Shown: positions 1-11,069, counted from the stretch's first letter. The stretch: DNA of 64,000 bases from Eimeria necatrix (GCF_000499385.1 NW_013651673.1:1-64000); one strand, 5' to 3'. Numbers and translations: made by a program. Notes: generated from the sequence alone by a model not told the origin.

Positions 1-15
1 GCCTGTGTCCCTCCA

Positions 16-98
16 GTCTTGCGACCCCTCGTAGGTCGCTGGCTAGCTATCCTCTCTAGAGCACTAACCAGCCCCATTGTAGTGTCTGTGCACTACAC
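16..98 (-). repeat. Partial inverted copy of the left-end repeat family
   Basis: This block reads, in reverse complement, like the block at 211-297. Both carry a GATAGCTAGC-type core and a TGTAGTG/CACTACA hairpin (here 78-97), so the two copies face each other across about 110 bp. I aligned the segments by eye and see roughly 80 percent identity with small differences. The copy may extend beyond the left edge of the window. Confidence 0.7.
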
Positions 99-210
99 CT
101 AGACTAAAAATGTGAACAGTGAAACTCTGTTCGATGAGTAGGGACTCCTTGAAGTAGAACGGCAGAAATAGCAGAAGCAGTGGTCCCTACACGATCTACA
201 CCATACAGAG

Positions 211-621
211 TGTAGTGCTGAGACACTACAATGGAGCTGACTAGTGTCCTAGGGATGATAGCTAGCTAGCGACCGCAAGGGGCCGCGACACTGGAGGGGG
301 ACATGACCCCCCCAATGCATGAAAAAATAAGAAAAACCGTTAGTGAGTTTTAGTGAAAACGTGAATTATGCGGAAATCGTGCGGAGACTGGGGCTGGCGA
401 TAGCGCCGGCACCAATGCGACCTTCCCCCCCTAGGGTCTAGGGGCTAAGCTCCGAGAAGGGAGCGAATCGAAGACAGAGAACACAGACACTTCTTGAATT
501 GTCGTTTTTCGACGGAATAAGGCTATAGAGACCGAGAAATGGGGCTAATCTAGGTGTAGGATGTAGACCTGTAGAGGGACAGGAAACAGCGTAGTCGCAG
601 CAGTAGGCCCCGCGCACTACA
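211..621 (+). repeat. Full copy (about 411 bp) of the left-end repeat family
   Basis: The copy opens with the hairpin TGTAGTG-N6-CACTACA at 211-230 and has a GATAGCTAGC core near 259-271. A GGGGCTGGCGATAGCGCCGG block lies at about 390-411. It ends with a block beginning CAGCGTAGTCGC near 587 and finishing GCACTACA near 620. The same blocks in the same order and spacing recur at 3082-3503. I see no transposase-like open frame inside. The ends suggest a non-autonomous terminal-inverted-repeat element, but no target-site duplication was identified. Confidence 0.65.
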
Positions 622-674
622 CAGCGAGCCCCCAACAGCAGCATAAACTGCATCGGGAACGCAATGCCAACGAG

Positions 675-746
675 GCGTTAGTAGTCCAACGGTTAGGATA
701 CCTGCCTTCCAAGCAGGCGACCCGGGTTCGACTCCCGGCTGACGCA
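675..746 (+). tRNA. tRNA-Gly (anticodon TCC)
   Basis: A complete 72-nt cloverleaf can be folded. The acceptor arm GCGTTAG pairs with CTGACGC and the discriminator is A. The anticodon stem CCTGC/GCAGG encloses loop CTTCCAA, giving anticodon TCC, which reads GGA. The T-arm carries GGTTCGACTCC, a good internal B-box for RNA polymerase III. A T4 run at 751-754 is a plausible terminator. It lies about 54 bp downstream of the repeat unit at 211-621. No CCA is encoded, as expected for a eukaryotic gene. Confidence 0.95.
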
Positions 747-2880
747 TCTCTTTTCGTTTGGCGTCCCTTTGAGTCTCGCGCAAATTTTTTTAAGCGTTTG
801 CCGGTCGTGTTGTCCACTAAAGGGAAAGGTGCACACCGCACTACTAGTGTTCATCTGCGTTGATGAAGCTCAAATAAACAGATAGTGTTTCCCTTTGTGT
901 GCAACCGCAGCAATGCCCTTCCATACCTCTTGCGGTTGTTTGATCGTGCTAGTCATCTGTTCGAAGACGGCCGCTTGATATTTATCGCTTAGTACCTGTA
1001 TTTCTTTCAGTCTTTCGCAAGATATGTTCGATTTGTGGACTGTTTCTTGGATCTACGTCATGTGCCCGAGTAATGTTGCAGGAACTAGGGTCCAGCGGCT
1101 TTCTCCTCACCTCTTAATGCTTTTTTCAGGGTTTTTTGGTTCTTGTGATTCCCCTGTATGTTTGTCCAGTGCTCCACCTCCAGCGTTGCTCACATTTGTT
1201 GCTGAGATTTACCGTGTATATCTACGGTGCACGGCTGAGCGTAACTCAGTAAATGATTCTGTTTTACGTCCTTTTTATGAAGCAAATTTTTATGAAAGTC
1301 ATCTTTTGAAATGACCTATTTTCTGTGCTAAATCCCAGCCATGCCTCACGATATGCATCCTTATAGCTGTACGAAAACTGCATTCACTTCATTCTTTGTA
1401 CCGCATGAGGAGACAACCGGTGAATTTATTGCGTGAGGCAAGTATCCAGTAACTAAAGCCATTTCGCAGGAAATTCACAATGTGCTCAGGATTCCTGCCA
1501 CTCAACGGGAATCAACATTTCGTCTGACTCCGCAGGCTTGTACTGGCCGACCATTCTGTTTTACAGAGCAAATTGTATACTAATGTGAGTCATTGCCCTT
1601 CCAAGTTAAGAAGGAGGTACAGCATTGGTATTTTGGCTTGCCAGCGGAGGAGTATTCACCGTAGTAGGGGATTGAACTATGTGCTTAGCTAAGTAAAAGC
1701 TTCAGTCCCAAAAAATGTCTAGTCATTGGTGAAGTGTCGCTGAGCGGGTACAGAGAATAATGAGGCAGAACCGTAGAACGGCACCGGCTGACGCTGCGGC
1801 GACGACACTCCCATGAAGTCCTCCTGGATAAGATAGTTTCATGTCTTCTTTCGTTTACCTTTAAAGCTTGCTTCAAAGCTAATGCAGTGCACATTCATAA
1901 AGTGCAACGTTGCCAGGCCATCGCCGCGAGCGCGAGTTCAACTCACGTCGCACCCTGCCAGCACACCCTCGGATCTCTCCCGTCGTACCATTGTCCCTGT
2001 GGGTAGCCCTTCTGGTTTTGAAGAAAGTCTACATTAAGAAACTTCCGGTTGTTTCGGAGGAGCTCGCCAACCCCGGTTTTTAAAATTCTGGCTCTCCTGG
2101 GAGCCACGCCGGCAACCGTGTGCTGGGTGGAGCTGGCGCCTATCTTGGAAATTTTTGCGCGTCTCAACAAACAAATGAGGAATAAATAAAACATTTTCTT
2201 TCGAGAGTGATTTCTCGCCGCCTCTCTAAAAATCCGGACTTGATCGCGCTGCAATGAAGCTGGTGAGCTGCGGTGTTGGGCGCCGTTCCCTGGCAACGGC
2301 AAATCCGAGCTAATGACGCAAATTCGGTCTTGGAGCGTTGCAGCTACCTTAATGTCACGTAAGTCTTGCCATGCCTTTTACCGAATATTTCGTCCTAGCG
2401 CTCTCACCTCCATGAGTACTATTCAGAAGAAGTAGTAACTGTTGGAGGGAATATTTCACGACATTGGTGGACGCCTCTTTTGGATTGCAGCACTGGCTGT
2501 GCCATGCTGTGGCAATCCAACAGAGGAATACGAGTTAGACTATATTATGGACCAAAGTGGCTCGCGAGACGATGCCTAGTACCTCGTCAAGTGGCGCGGG
2601 AGCCACATGGGAGTCCGCTCACCACCTTACACGCTGCCCCGCTTTGCTTCGCGCTTGGCGCCGCCGACAGCGAAGACATCTTCAGGCTCGAAACGAAAAT
2701 GCTCCTCCTGGGTCCGTCACCTTCCGCCGCCTGCAGGGCTGGTAACCTTGAGCGAAGGGGTGGGAGGTAGGGCTGCGCACTGCATGCGCTCACGGTATCA
2801 GCTTCAGAAGAGCACAGAGACTGAAAAAGCAGAAATAATGTGTTGTGGTTAGGCCTGTTCAGTCCGGCAAGGGGGGAAGT
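747..2880. other. Intergenic stretch without a supported gene
   Basis: Only short open frames (under 120 codons) without recognisable domains are visible on either strand. Base composition is ordinary. I see no RNA gene or clear repeat here beyond the edges of the flanking repeat family. Confidence 0.6.
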
Positions 2881-3081
2881 TGTAGTGCACAGGCACTACA
2901 ATAGCGCTTGCTGGGGACCGTAAGAAGATAGCTAGCTGGTGACCTACAGGAGGTCAACATCCTGAACGAGGACAGGACCTTCTTCCTAGTATCGAAGTAA
3001 GGCAGTTTATTAGCAAATTAGCATGTATACACTAGACGTGTCTGTGGATACCTGAATATTGGGGCTGGCAATAGCGCCGGC
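2881..3081 (+). repeat. Truncated copy of the left-end repeat family
   Basis: It starts with TGTAGTG-N6-CACTACA at 2881-2900 and ends in GGGGCTGGCAATAGCGCCGG at 3061-3080, immediately before the next copy begins at 3082. It therefore contains the first half of the unit only. It is the left arm of the large inverted repeat whose right arm ends at 4063. Confidence 0.65.
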
Positions 3082-3503
3082 TGTAGTGCGCAGGCACTAC
3101 AATAGGGCTTGCTGATGACCTATAGAGGATAGCTAACTGATGACGTACAGGCGGTTAAGAGGTTGAGACGCTGATTGGGCGTTGTAACTTCTCACCAGTG
3201 AAATAGAAAGGCACCTTACTGCCAAAATAACATGTGCAAACTAGAAATGCCTGCGAATAACCTAAGATTGGGGTTGCCGACAGCGCCGGCACCGGTGCGG
3301 GTCATATCCTCACCAGGCCAAGAAAGCAAGAACCATGAGGAGTGACTTTTATGAAATATGATTTTGATAACTTGAACCAGAGCGGTCGTTCTAACAAATT
3401 GGCAGACGTTACGCGACTGATGCGGCTACAGTAGAGAGGATTTCGCCCAAGTTCTGGGCCAGGCAGCAGCGTAGTCGCTGCAGAGAAGGCGGTGTACTAC
3501 ACC
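3082..3503 (+). repeat. Full copy (about 422 bp) of the left-end repeat family
   Basis: It has the same order of blocks as 211-621: hairpin (3082-3101), GATAGCTAACTG-like core, GGGGTTGCCGACAGCGCCGG (about 3270-3290) and a terminal block starting CAGCGTAGTCGC near 3470 and ending with GTACTACA. It is in the same orientation as the copy at 211-621, but diverged. Confidence 0.65.
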
Positions 3504-3807
3504 GGCACCGGTGCAGGCATTGACAATTCTTCGCCTCGCTCGTTGAGATTATCTTGCTTCGCTCTAATGCCAATTTCGTTTCTACCCTTCAGTGAGGCGC
3601 GAAGAGACCTCTCCAGCACTAAGTCGGCTCAAAGCTATTCACCTTTCTACGCGTCTCCTATTCTGCTAGCACCAAAGAAGATTGCCTGGCTTCTTTCCTG
3701 CCGCCCGACGGAGTCGGAAATTTCTGCAGCTGGCAATTCGTATCCTCCTTTATTTGCATTGGTGCGACGACACGTGAATCTAGGTTTTCAAGCTCAATGG
3801 GTTGCAA

Positions 3808-4063
3808 CTGTAGTGCACAGCGCCTACCGCCTCGGCTACGCTGCTACCTGGCCCAAGAATAGGGCGCCTATGAAAAAGCCATCTACCTTCGACGTTTCAC
3901 AGACATGTGTAGTGTATACATGCTAATTTGTTGATAAACTGCCTCACTTCGATACTAGTAAGAAGGTCCTGTCCTCGTTCAGCGTGTTGTCCTCTTGTAG
4001 GTCGCCAGCTAGCTATCTTCTTACGGTCCCCAGCAAGCCCTACTGTAGTTGCTGCGCACTACA
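3808..4063 (-). repeat. Inverted, internally shortened copy of the left-end repeat family
   Basis: Read on the minus strand it begins with the imperfect hairpin at 4063-4044. It continues through the GATAGCTAGCTGG and GAACGAGGACAGGACC blocks and ends with the CAGCGTAGCCGAG...GTGCACTACA block near 3808-3866. It is about 256 bp long, so it lacks part of the central region of the full unit. Confidence 0.6.
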
Positions 4064-4098
4064 GCAACAGCGATGTCATTCTCAGTGACAGGGCTTGC

Positions 4099-4140
4099 AA
4101 TTACTAGCCAGTGGCTAGTAATTGCCACTGGCTAGTAATA
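4099..4140. repeat. Short perfect palindrome with a direct-repeat tail
   Basis: The block AATTACTAGCC joined to GGCTAGTAATT forms a dyad of about 25 bp. The right half is then repeated (CTGGCTAGTAAT). It sits about 35 bp beyond the right end of the repeat cluster. It could extrude as a hairpin or mark a small insertion. Its function is unknown. Confidence 0.7.
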
Positions 4141-6760
4141 AGCAACTGCTGCGCCTGATATAGTGCTTGTCGCCGTCAAGTGCAGTCCATGGCGTTCAAC
4201 CCTTTTGCACTCCAGACATGGGAGCATCTGGTCATTTATACACACATATGGTGGGTGAAGTAGCGTGCATCATTCCAACAAACGCCATACCTAATCCGAA
4301 CGGATGCAGACAACATCATATGGGGACAATTCGGGCTCTTTTATCACAGCTCGGCTCTAAAAAAGTGCGTATTTTTAGTCGGTACACTACAAGGTATTGA
4401 ACTCGTTTCTTCTTTCTGCTTTCGGCACCAGCATACTTCTAAACAAACTTGGTGAAAGTTTCAGTGCATGCGTTGAACGAGGACCAATTAGGCCTCCAGG
4501 ACTTCAGCCTCAATGGCTCGCTGCACAGGGTCGTTCAGTACTGGAGCTTGGCAAGCGTGCACACACTTGATAAAAGGCCTGGTACATGCGTTGAACGAGC
4601 AATCTAGGACCAAACGAAACTTCTCTGCTCTCGCTGAGGCTGCTTGTTGCTCCGCAGCAGCATATATATCCTTTCAAATTCTCTAATTTCAATTAAATAT
4701 TTTGAATGGTATGTTAGATCCAAGTATGCAGGCATTTCCTTTGCTTAGTATCTTCATCTAATATTGGCATGGTTTACTATCCCAAGGGGGTTCCACTCTC
4801 TTCTGATGCAAAGCGTATCACTTTCAAATATATGTGAACCAGGGGGCGGAGTCTATCCACAATTACTCAGATAGTTTCGCGGGAAAATTGACTGCTGCAA
4901 CATGCTGCCCGTGCTGATTCCCTCGACTCCCATTCCTCTAACCAGTTGTGATGCTCATGCTAGAAGACCGCGAAAGTGGGCTTCACACCATAATATTTGA
5001 TGTAAGTAGCAGTTTCAATGAACAAAATGAAACCTGTTTCTTGCATCTCGCTATGGAGTGCATTAGAGATTTTCAGGGGAAGGTATAGCAGCATGGGGGT
5101 TGATGTTTTAGTGTGACGCTCTTACAAGAAGCTCCAGTGGCTTCCGGGTCGACGCTCTTAGTGAGACGATCTTACAAAAAGTTTCAGTTTTTTCTGTGCT
5201 ACCCTTATTGTGAATGCAAGCAACACTTTCAAGCAGGTTCTTGCACTATTCCGGGCAAGCACTAAATAGAGACTAATATCTACACATACATGCGAGCTGA
5301 CCGCAGTCTACGGGGAAAGCCTCCAGCGTCTTGCGTCTGCATATGGGCTACTGTTCCATGAGCTAGGACCTTTGCAGTTTTCCGTGAGTGATACGATTTC
5401 ATTAACCAGCCCCATATTGAAGATCTTGAGGCGATCTTGAGGCGCGAACACTGTTGCAATATTGGCTCCTCGTGGCACTGCCTCTTGCCTATACCGAAGA
5501 CTACCCCTGGCCCTTTATTGTGTTTGATTGTCATCTTAACCCCATATTCACTCTAGTGGTCCGTAGAAAGCCTGTAGCAGGAGTTTGCGGCTTTGGGTCA
5601 GTACCCTCGTAGTTAGCATACCACGAGCACGTTTGGCCATGTAGCCTACTCCTAGCGACTAGGCCATGACACGCGCGAAGGTCTTTGTAATGGATCTCAC
5701 CAATTCGGAAATTAAGATTAGCTATTCATTTTGATCCATTCAAGCTCCTGTTCCGGTTCAAACACTGATAGTGCGGCACTCAGCAATCAGCTCTTGGGCC
5801 AGTGACATGCAGCTGACACTAGCACCGAGGAACACTCTGCATTATTTACACTCTGAAAGAGAGATACAGTGTTTTTGTAGCGCAGCATGATTATTTGTTT
5901 CTGGATGAGTGTCCTAGGCAGTTGTGGCGAGCTTAAAGAGTAGGTGTACGACACAGATGACACGAGAGCGTTCCGCTTGAGAGCCAATCTATCCTTAAAA
6001 TATAAACCCAAAATATGTCAGGGTATTTTAAAGCCCCCCACAATATGCTCGAAGTGCGAAAAATTTTCCCTGAAGGTATGAATTGAGGCGCTGACACTTT
6101 CCTCGGGGTGGGGTTCTGAAGTGCAGCGCCCGGCAATAAAAACACCAACGACAGTAAGCAATGTTTGTACATGCCAGGTACGCAAAACTAACGTATCAGT
6201 CTTTTGTAACTGTGCCATGTAAAAAAAACGGGCGGCGGGAAAGACAGAACAGTGGTTGGGACTGCTTCAGACTCCTTTCCAGCAACGAATGTCTAGTGGG
6301 GAAACGTTGTGTTCACAATATGTTGACAGCACCACCTCCATACATCGCAGCTGTTTTACTTTTTGAGCGTGTTCCAATGATTCACTAGCTAATCAGAACT
6401 CGCACCTCAAGCAAAGAAGACGGTACCGTGGCTGGTTAGCGTACTCCCGCATACAAGCACTCATGGGTTCTTCCAAGCGGGATTCATGGCTTGATTTTCA
6501 TGTCTTTTGTAGGGTGCTTGTTGGTACAGTATTCGATGCTGGCGTTGGGAGCAGCGCAGCTTCCCAGTACCGTCGTGCAATTGGCGCAAAGCTGGGAGTC
6601 GCCCATTAAGGTTTCCCACCACGTTGATTGAATGACGTGTAAAGCGGCAGTTTGCATCATTCTCTTGATACTGTGAAAAGTCTTTTTCATGAAGCAATAA
6701 GCAATTCTCTTCCCCGACTTGTGAGTCCTTACAGTTCGGCTGTTCCGTCAGAAATGGAAG
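4141..6760. other. Intergenic stretch without a supported gene
   Basis: I see no recognisable protein, RNA gene or long repeat apart from the 50-bp-period repeat at 5111-5210. Open frames are short and lack domains. The last few hundred bases probably contain the promoter and 5' untranslated region of the ARP6 gene. Confidence 0.55.
5111..5210 (+). repeat. Two imperfect units with a 50-bp period
   Basis: The first ~30 bases of each unit match: GTGTGACGCTCTTACAAGAA at 5111 against GTGAGACGATCTTACAAAAA at 5161. The second halves have diverged. A partial third fragment (GACGCTCTTA) sits at the end of unit one. This looks like a decayed tandem duplication. Confidence 0.55.
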
Positions 6761-9499
6761 ATGCAGAACAGCAAAAGGGCAGTGCTGGACCTAGGCACTG
6801 GCTCGATTAAGGCTGGCTGGGCTGGGGAAGGCAGGGCTCGGTATGTGCTCCCCACATGCGCCGGAGCTGTACGCCGGCGCCCCCAGCTGTATCTGGCGGA
6901 GGAGTGTTACTGCCTCCAGGAGTACATCTGCTCCCGCCCTAGCCAAGGTGGTCTTTGGGCGAATTTGGAGATGCTACGAGACCTGATAGACGTGAGCTTT
7001 AGCCGCAAGTATTTGGGAGCAGACCCTAAGGAGCTCAACGGTGTCGCCCTCACAGAGCCTCTCCTCACTCCAGCTCCCCTAAGGCACCATGTGAGCGAAA
7101 TCCTTTTTGAAGATCTGGGTGTTGAGCGCTTAGCCATAGTAGCAGCTCAGGCCGTAATCCCTTATGCGTTTTGGGGCATGGGCTGGGGTGCCCAAGACAT
7201 CTGCGCTCCTCCCAGGGCTAAACGCATGGGGGTTACGTGCTACAGCGGACCTGATGGGAGTTCTGTCGGTAATCCAGGCGCACGCGGAGCACCTGTTACT
7301 AAAACCAAGGGCGGTGGGACTGGCACAACAACTTCGTCGGATCCGTGTTTCTCGCCGCGCCTTGCAGCAGGAGCAGCAGCAACAGACCTGAGTTCCGTGG
7401 GCCAGGTGAGCCCTGGACGAAACCCCTTTGGACTGACTGTAGACGTAGGGTTTAGCTTGTCCCATGCTGTCCCATTTGTGAATTATTCCGCTTTGGAAGC
7501 ATCAGCCCTTCGCTCTGAAATCGGAGGAGCACACGCTAATGCATACCTCAAGAACCTGCTGTTAACGCGAGGTCTCAGTCTCGAGAAGAACGAGCTCTTC
7601 GCTCAGAAAGTAAGCAAAGTAGGGGAGGATGTAGACTTACCCGACAAGAAAAATGAGGAGGTTGCAACGCACAAGAGCACGGCGTGAACCACTTCTTTGC
7701 GTTTCTGTCGGTGCAGCTAAAAGAGGAAACGTGCTTCTTCGCGGGGGATCTCATGCAGGTCCTGAAACAGCTGAGTAGTCTACCAGGAGGCAGAAGCACG
7801 GCACGCTTGGGCGGGCCTCTATTCGTGGAGAGAGAGACTCCGGATTATTCCCTTACAGTGAGCTTTGAGATGCATCTAGAGCGTTTAGTATTGATGAGCA
7901 TGAAGAGAAGTGCAAAGTAGATACTCGTTTGGTAGTTTCTCTAATTCATCAGTAGGGCAACGCTATTCTTACGGCAAAGCTGTTTTAGCTGCCCGACGTT
8001 CCTTGGATAATGGGCGATCAGTGCTGCAGACAAATGTCTGAAGTGCACTCCAGGCTGGTTGGAGCAGGAATTTGCCCCCACGCATAGCCGAAGAATTCTC
8101 CAAGGGGTTTCCGGCTTCTGTGGTGTTGCTGCTTTGCAGAAGGCTCAGTTGTCTACGTATTATCACACTCATTCCCCTGCCCCTATTCCAGAATTGTCTT
8201 CTCTGGAGGGGTCGAGCCAAACCCAAATACACCAAAGCAGCAGCAGCACCAGCAGCAATCGCGATACGGCCTCAGATACGCCGCCCGTTCCGACGGCGGC
8301 AGCTCCGGAACCTCCTGGGGTAGTCCAGGGGACCACGGATGACACCTGGGGCCCCCCTGGCATTCCGACAAGGCCCACAGTGAAGCTCTCGACAGAGAGA
8401 TTGGTGGTGCCGGAAATTTTGTTTAGGCCACAAGGCAAGCCAGGAACGTCCGCATTTGAGTGCTCCTCGCTACTCCTTACTACTTTGCCTTTCCCCTCAG
8501 AGGACAAGGCTGCTTATGCGTTTCTGTGAAATTTCATTTCTTGCTATGTGCGTATACATACTCTTCTTGTGCATAATACATGAAACGGGCACGTATGCAG
8601 TCCGACGTCATACTTTTCAAGCATTAGAAGTGTGTAAAGGGTATGGTGTCTACGTATCTTGGGATGTGCGTGCTTGGTGTAGGTTCCTTTAAGATGCGAA
8701 TAGGTGTGTATTCCATGGTCGCATCTGCTTGAAAATTCTGAATGAGAAGAATAGCCGCTTCGTCTATTGCTGGCTCAAGTGCTCTGTGTGTCTAAGGAAA
8801 GGGGAAAGGGAAAAAGCCTAAATTGAAGTCATTTGTTGCTCGCCAGTGCACTGCGTTTCCATCAGACGGAGGCAGCTCAGAGTGTGGGGTGGCGGAGCTG
8901 GTGTACCGAGCGATCTGCAAGGCGCCTGTTGAAGCTCAGCCCTTTCTTTCCTCTCAGATATTTCTTGTTGGCGGCAGTACCAAATTTTGGGGCTTCAAAG
9001 AAAGACTATGGCAGGAGCTACGCGGACTGCTGCCGGAGGTAGGGCGAGGGCTTGTGAGAGCTGCATTATTTCATCACGCCTACTTTCTCCCGTCTTTATC
9101 TATTCCTGAAGTGCTTTTGGCCGCTACCTGTGCCTGCTTGCCTGCTGTACCTGTTGTATCCCGTGTGCGCGCGTGTTCTCTAGACAATGCCTGTAGGTAA
9201 GGGTATGTGCTAAGCTGACAGTCCTACCGTCGGTAGGACCTCCAAGCTTTTGTGACCGCATATTACCTTTTCCTGAACTGCATGCCTGACACAATCGGCG
9301 ACACTACGTCACATGTAACGCACTCCTGTGCTTCTGTCTCCTGATGTGGTTGCTACAGCACTGGCAAATTCATATCTACCAGCACGAGGACCCTCAAAAC
9401 AGCGCCTGGCTAGGCGCGAGCAACTGGGCACATGATGACGGGGTATACATGCAGTTTTCAGTGTCCCGGCAGCAGTTTTTGGAGACTGGATTTATCTGA
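6761..9499 (+). CDS. ARP6: Actin-related protein 6 (ARP6-type), five exons
   Basis: Model exons are 6761-7609, 7717-7857, 8140-8459, about 8876-9038 and 9359-9499, giving about 537 residues. Splice phases agree; the 8459/8876 junction is the least certain. Residues 9-23 (LDLGTGSIKAGWAGE) are the first actin nucleotide loop and D228-x-G230 in TVDVGFSLSHAVPF is the second. ELFAQKLKEETCF corresponds to the ARP6 NQVKEDVCY segment, and RLVVPEILFRPQ and IFLVGGSTKFWGFKERL match the ARP6 C-terminal half. The last exon carries AWLGASNWA, the actin-fold W-x-G end region. ARP6 family members belong to the SWR1/SRCAP nuclear complex that deposits histone H2A.Z. Two low-complexity insertions, near residues 150-220 and 345-400, make it longer than the usual 400-440 residues. 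Confidence 0.8.
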
Positions 9500-10073
9500 T
9501 GCACCCCGTGCAGTTGTGTGTATGCGCGTCTTGCTAGTTGCCTCGCTCTATTCAACTACTTTGGCCAACCCTAAGATGGGGAGCTGCCAAACTGCCAAGG
9601 ACACAAGGCCTCTATTTTCACGACAAAACGAAGTAGACAAATGACGTTTTTATGTTCTAGTATGAACAAGGAACCAATGCCCGTGGACTTGCTGTTCTAG
9701 AAGTTATGGTGTACAGCACGAGCCGTGGACAAATCCAGTGGCGACCTCTGCCTGTATCGCCGACACGTGGGCACAACTAAGCTTCTGGCATTGTCCATCT
9801 CAAGCCGAAATTAGCAAGAATGGGGATTAGCGAGCAGAGATAATAGACCACTTGACCCGTAACATCCCCAGAGGCCCAACAGCTCCTTGGGGTGCCGCCG
9901 GTTTTCCTTCATTCAAAAATGTTGGGGTCGTCCGTTGTACGGTTGTTCCCTGATCGCTGCTTGGTCCGACCGTTTAAGTCCCAGTGTCAGCTGTTTCGAT
10001 GGTAGCTGTGGAACGCGTTTTTGCACGTACTTCCACCTTGCTTATGTCCTGTGACTGCCTTAAAGCTTGTGGC
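9500..10073. other. Region between ARP6 and the convergent hypothetical gene
   Basis: The genes on both sides converge here, so this stretch should contain both 3' untranslated regions. I see no coding frame with any support and no RNA gene. Confidence 0.5.
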
Positions 10074-11069
10074 CTACGGACTGTAAGAAGCGTAGATAGG
10101 ATACTCGTCGTCTGCTTGCTGAAGCCGCTTCTGTACCACTGTCTTCAGTTCTTCCTCGTATAGCTGGCCCAGCCGCCTCAACCAAGCCCCAAGGGCAGCT
10201 GCTGCTGATGGGTTGCTCGGAGGCGCCTCCGGGCCCCAGGCTCCAAGTAAGGCGCCTTCGTCTTCCCCTAGTCGCTGTAGAGTCCGAGGTCCCATAGAGC
10301 GAATTTCAAGTAGCTTCTGCATCGGAACCGAACATGCAGAAGCGCCCCCTTGCTCCTGGATTTGCTGCTTTTGGGTGTACAGCTGGAGTGCTGGTAGCCC
10401 CTTTAGCTGCAGAGGCGGTTGCTGCTGTAGCATGAATCTCAAGGCCCTTTCATTGTGGCGTAGCTGTTTCATGTTGCATGCCATGCGCCGCTGTTTTGTG
10501 AGGGCCCTTCTGCTCCTTGCTATAACAAGGCTATTGGTTATCCGTACCCCAATTAGAGGGTACACTGGTAGCTGCAACAGCCCATTTTCGCAAAGATGGG
10601 GGGCCGTATGGGCCCGTCGAGCCTCTTCCTCCAGCAACCTAAGAGCAGATATTAGCGCCTTAGATCGTGGGTCCCACGTTGTGCAAAACAACAAGCCAGA
10701 AGTCAGACTGATATTGCCCTTCCTGCCCTGCTGCTGTAGCAGCCTCTCAGAGCTTGCAGGGGCAGTCGGGCCCCTACCCCAGTCCACAAAAGTCAGTGAG
10801 CTCAACTTGCCACAGCTCAAGTGAGCGCCCGGAGCCGAGCCCACTGAGGCTGTGCGGCCTGAATAGGTGTCACACTTGCCGAAATCATGCAGCAAGGATA
10901 CCTGTGGGGGCTGCCATAGTGGGACTGTCCTGTATTGACGGATCCCTACAAATCCCAAATAGTGAAGGCGTAGGCGTTTGCTTTGACTCAAACTCCTTAC
11001 TGTCGTTGCAGCACAAGCTCCCATAAAAGCCAAACGCAGCAGCTGCTGCACCAGGACCACGGAAAACAT
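10074..11069 (-). CDS. Hypothetical protein, probably organelle-targeted, single exon
   Basis: A 331-codon uninterrupted frame starts with a true ATG. The first ~50 residues are hydrophobic then Arg/Ser-rich (MFSVVLVQQLLRLAFMGACA, then RSLSQSKRLRLHYLGF) with almost no acidic residues, which fits a mitochondrial or apicoplast leader. The middle is basic (RITNSLVIARSRRALTKQRR) and has short Gln runs. The C-terminal third contains an amphipathic helix-like segment (AWLRRLGQLYEEELKTVVQK). I recognise no domain. A mitochondrial ribosome or respiratory-complex accessory protein would fit the composition, but that is a guess. Spurious coding is unlikely given length, composition and the leader. Confidence 0.6.
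   Translation of the reverse strand: MFSVVLVQQLLRLAFMGACAATTVRSLSQSKRLRLHYLGFVGIRQYRTVPLWQPPQVSLLHDFGKCDTYSGRTASVGSAPGAHLSCGKLSSLTFVDWGRGPTAPASSERLLQQQGRKGNISLTSGLLFCTTWDPRSKALISALRLLEEEARRAHTAPHLCENGLLQLPVYPLIGVRITNSLVIARSRRALTKQRRMACNMKQLRHNERALRFMLQQQPPLQLKGLPALQLYTQKQQIQEQGGASACSVPMQKLLEIRSMGPRTLQRLGEDEGALLGAWGPEAPPSNPSAAAALGAWLRRLGQLYEEELKTVVQKRLQQADDEYPIYASYSP

Larger units (their letters stand above)
2881..4063. mobile_element. Composite of repeat-family copies bounded by ~165-bp inverted repeats
   Basis: The left end (2881 to about 3048) and the right end (about 3900 to 4063) are inverted copies of each other, roughly 90 percent identical by eye. They share the hairpin end, TTGCTGGGGACCGTAAGAAG, GATAGCTAGCTGG, GAACGAGGACAGGACCTTCT and CAGTTTAT blocks. 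Between them sit a full direct copy (3082-3503) and inner inverted blocks (about 3459-3503 against 3808-3866). The longest internal frame lacks an ATG and resembles no transposase I know. I infer a cluster of nested non-autonomous elements, not an autonomous transposon. Confidence 0.5.

Noticed and set aside
3492..3926. 144-codon plus-strand frame inside the repeat cluster
   Set aside because: It begins with GTG, not ATG, spans two inverted repeat blocks and resembles no transposase. The open frame is best explained as chance.
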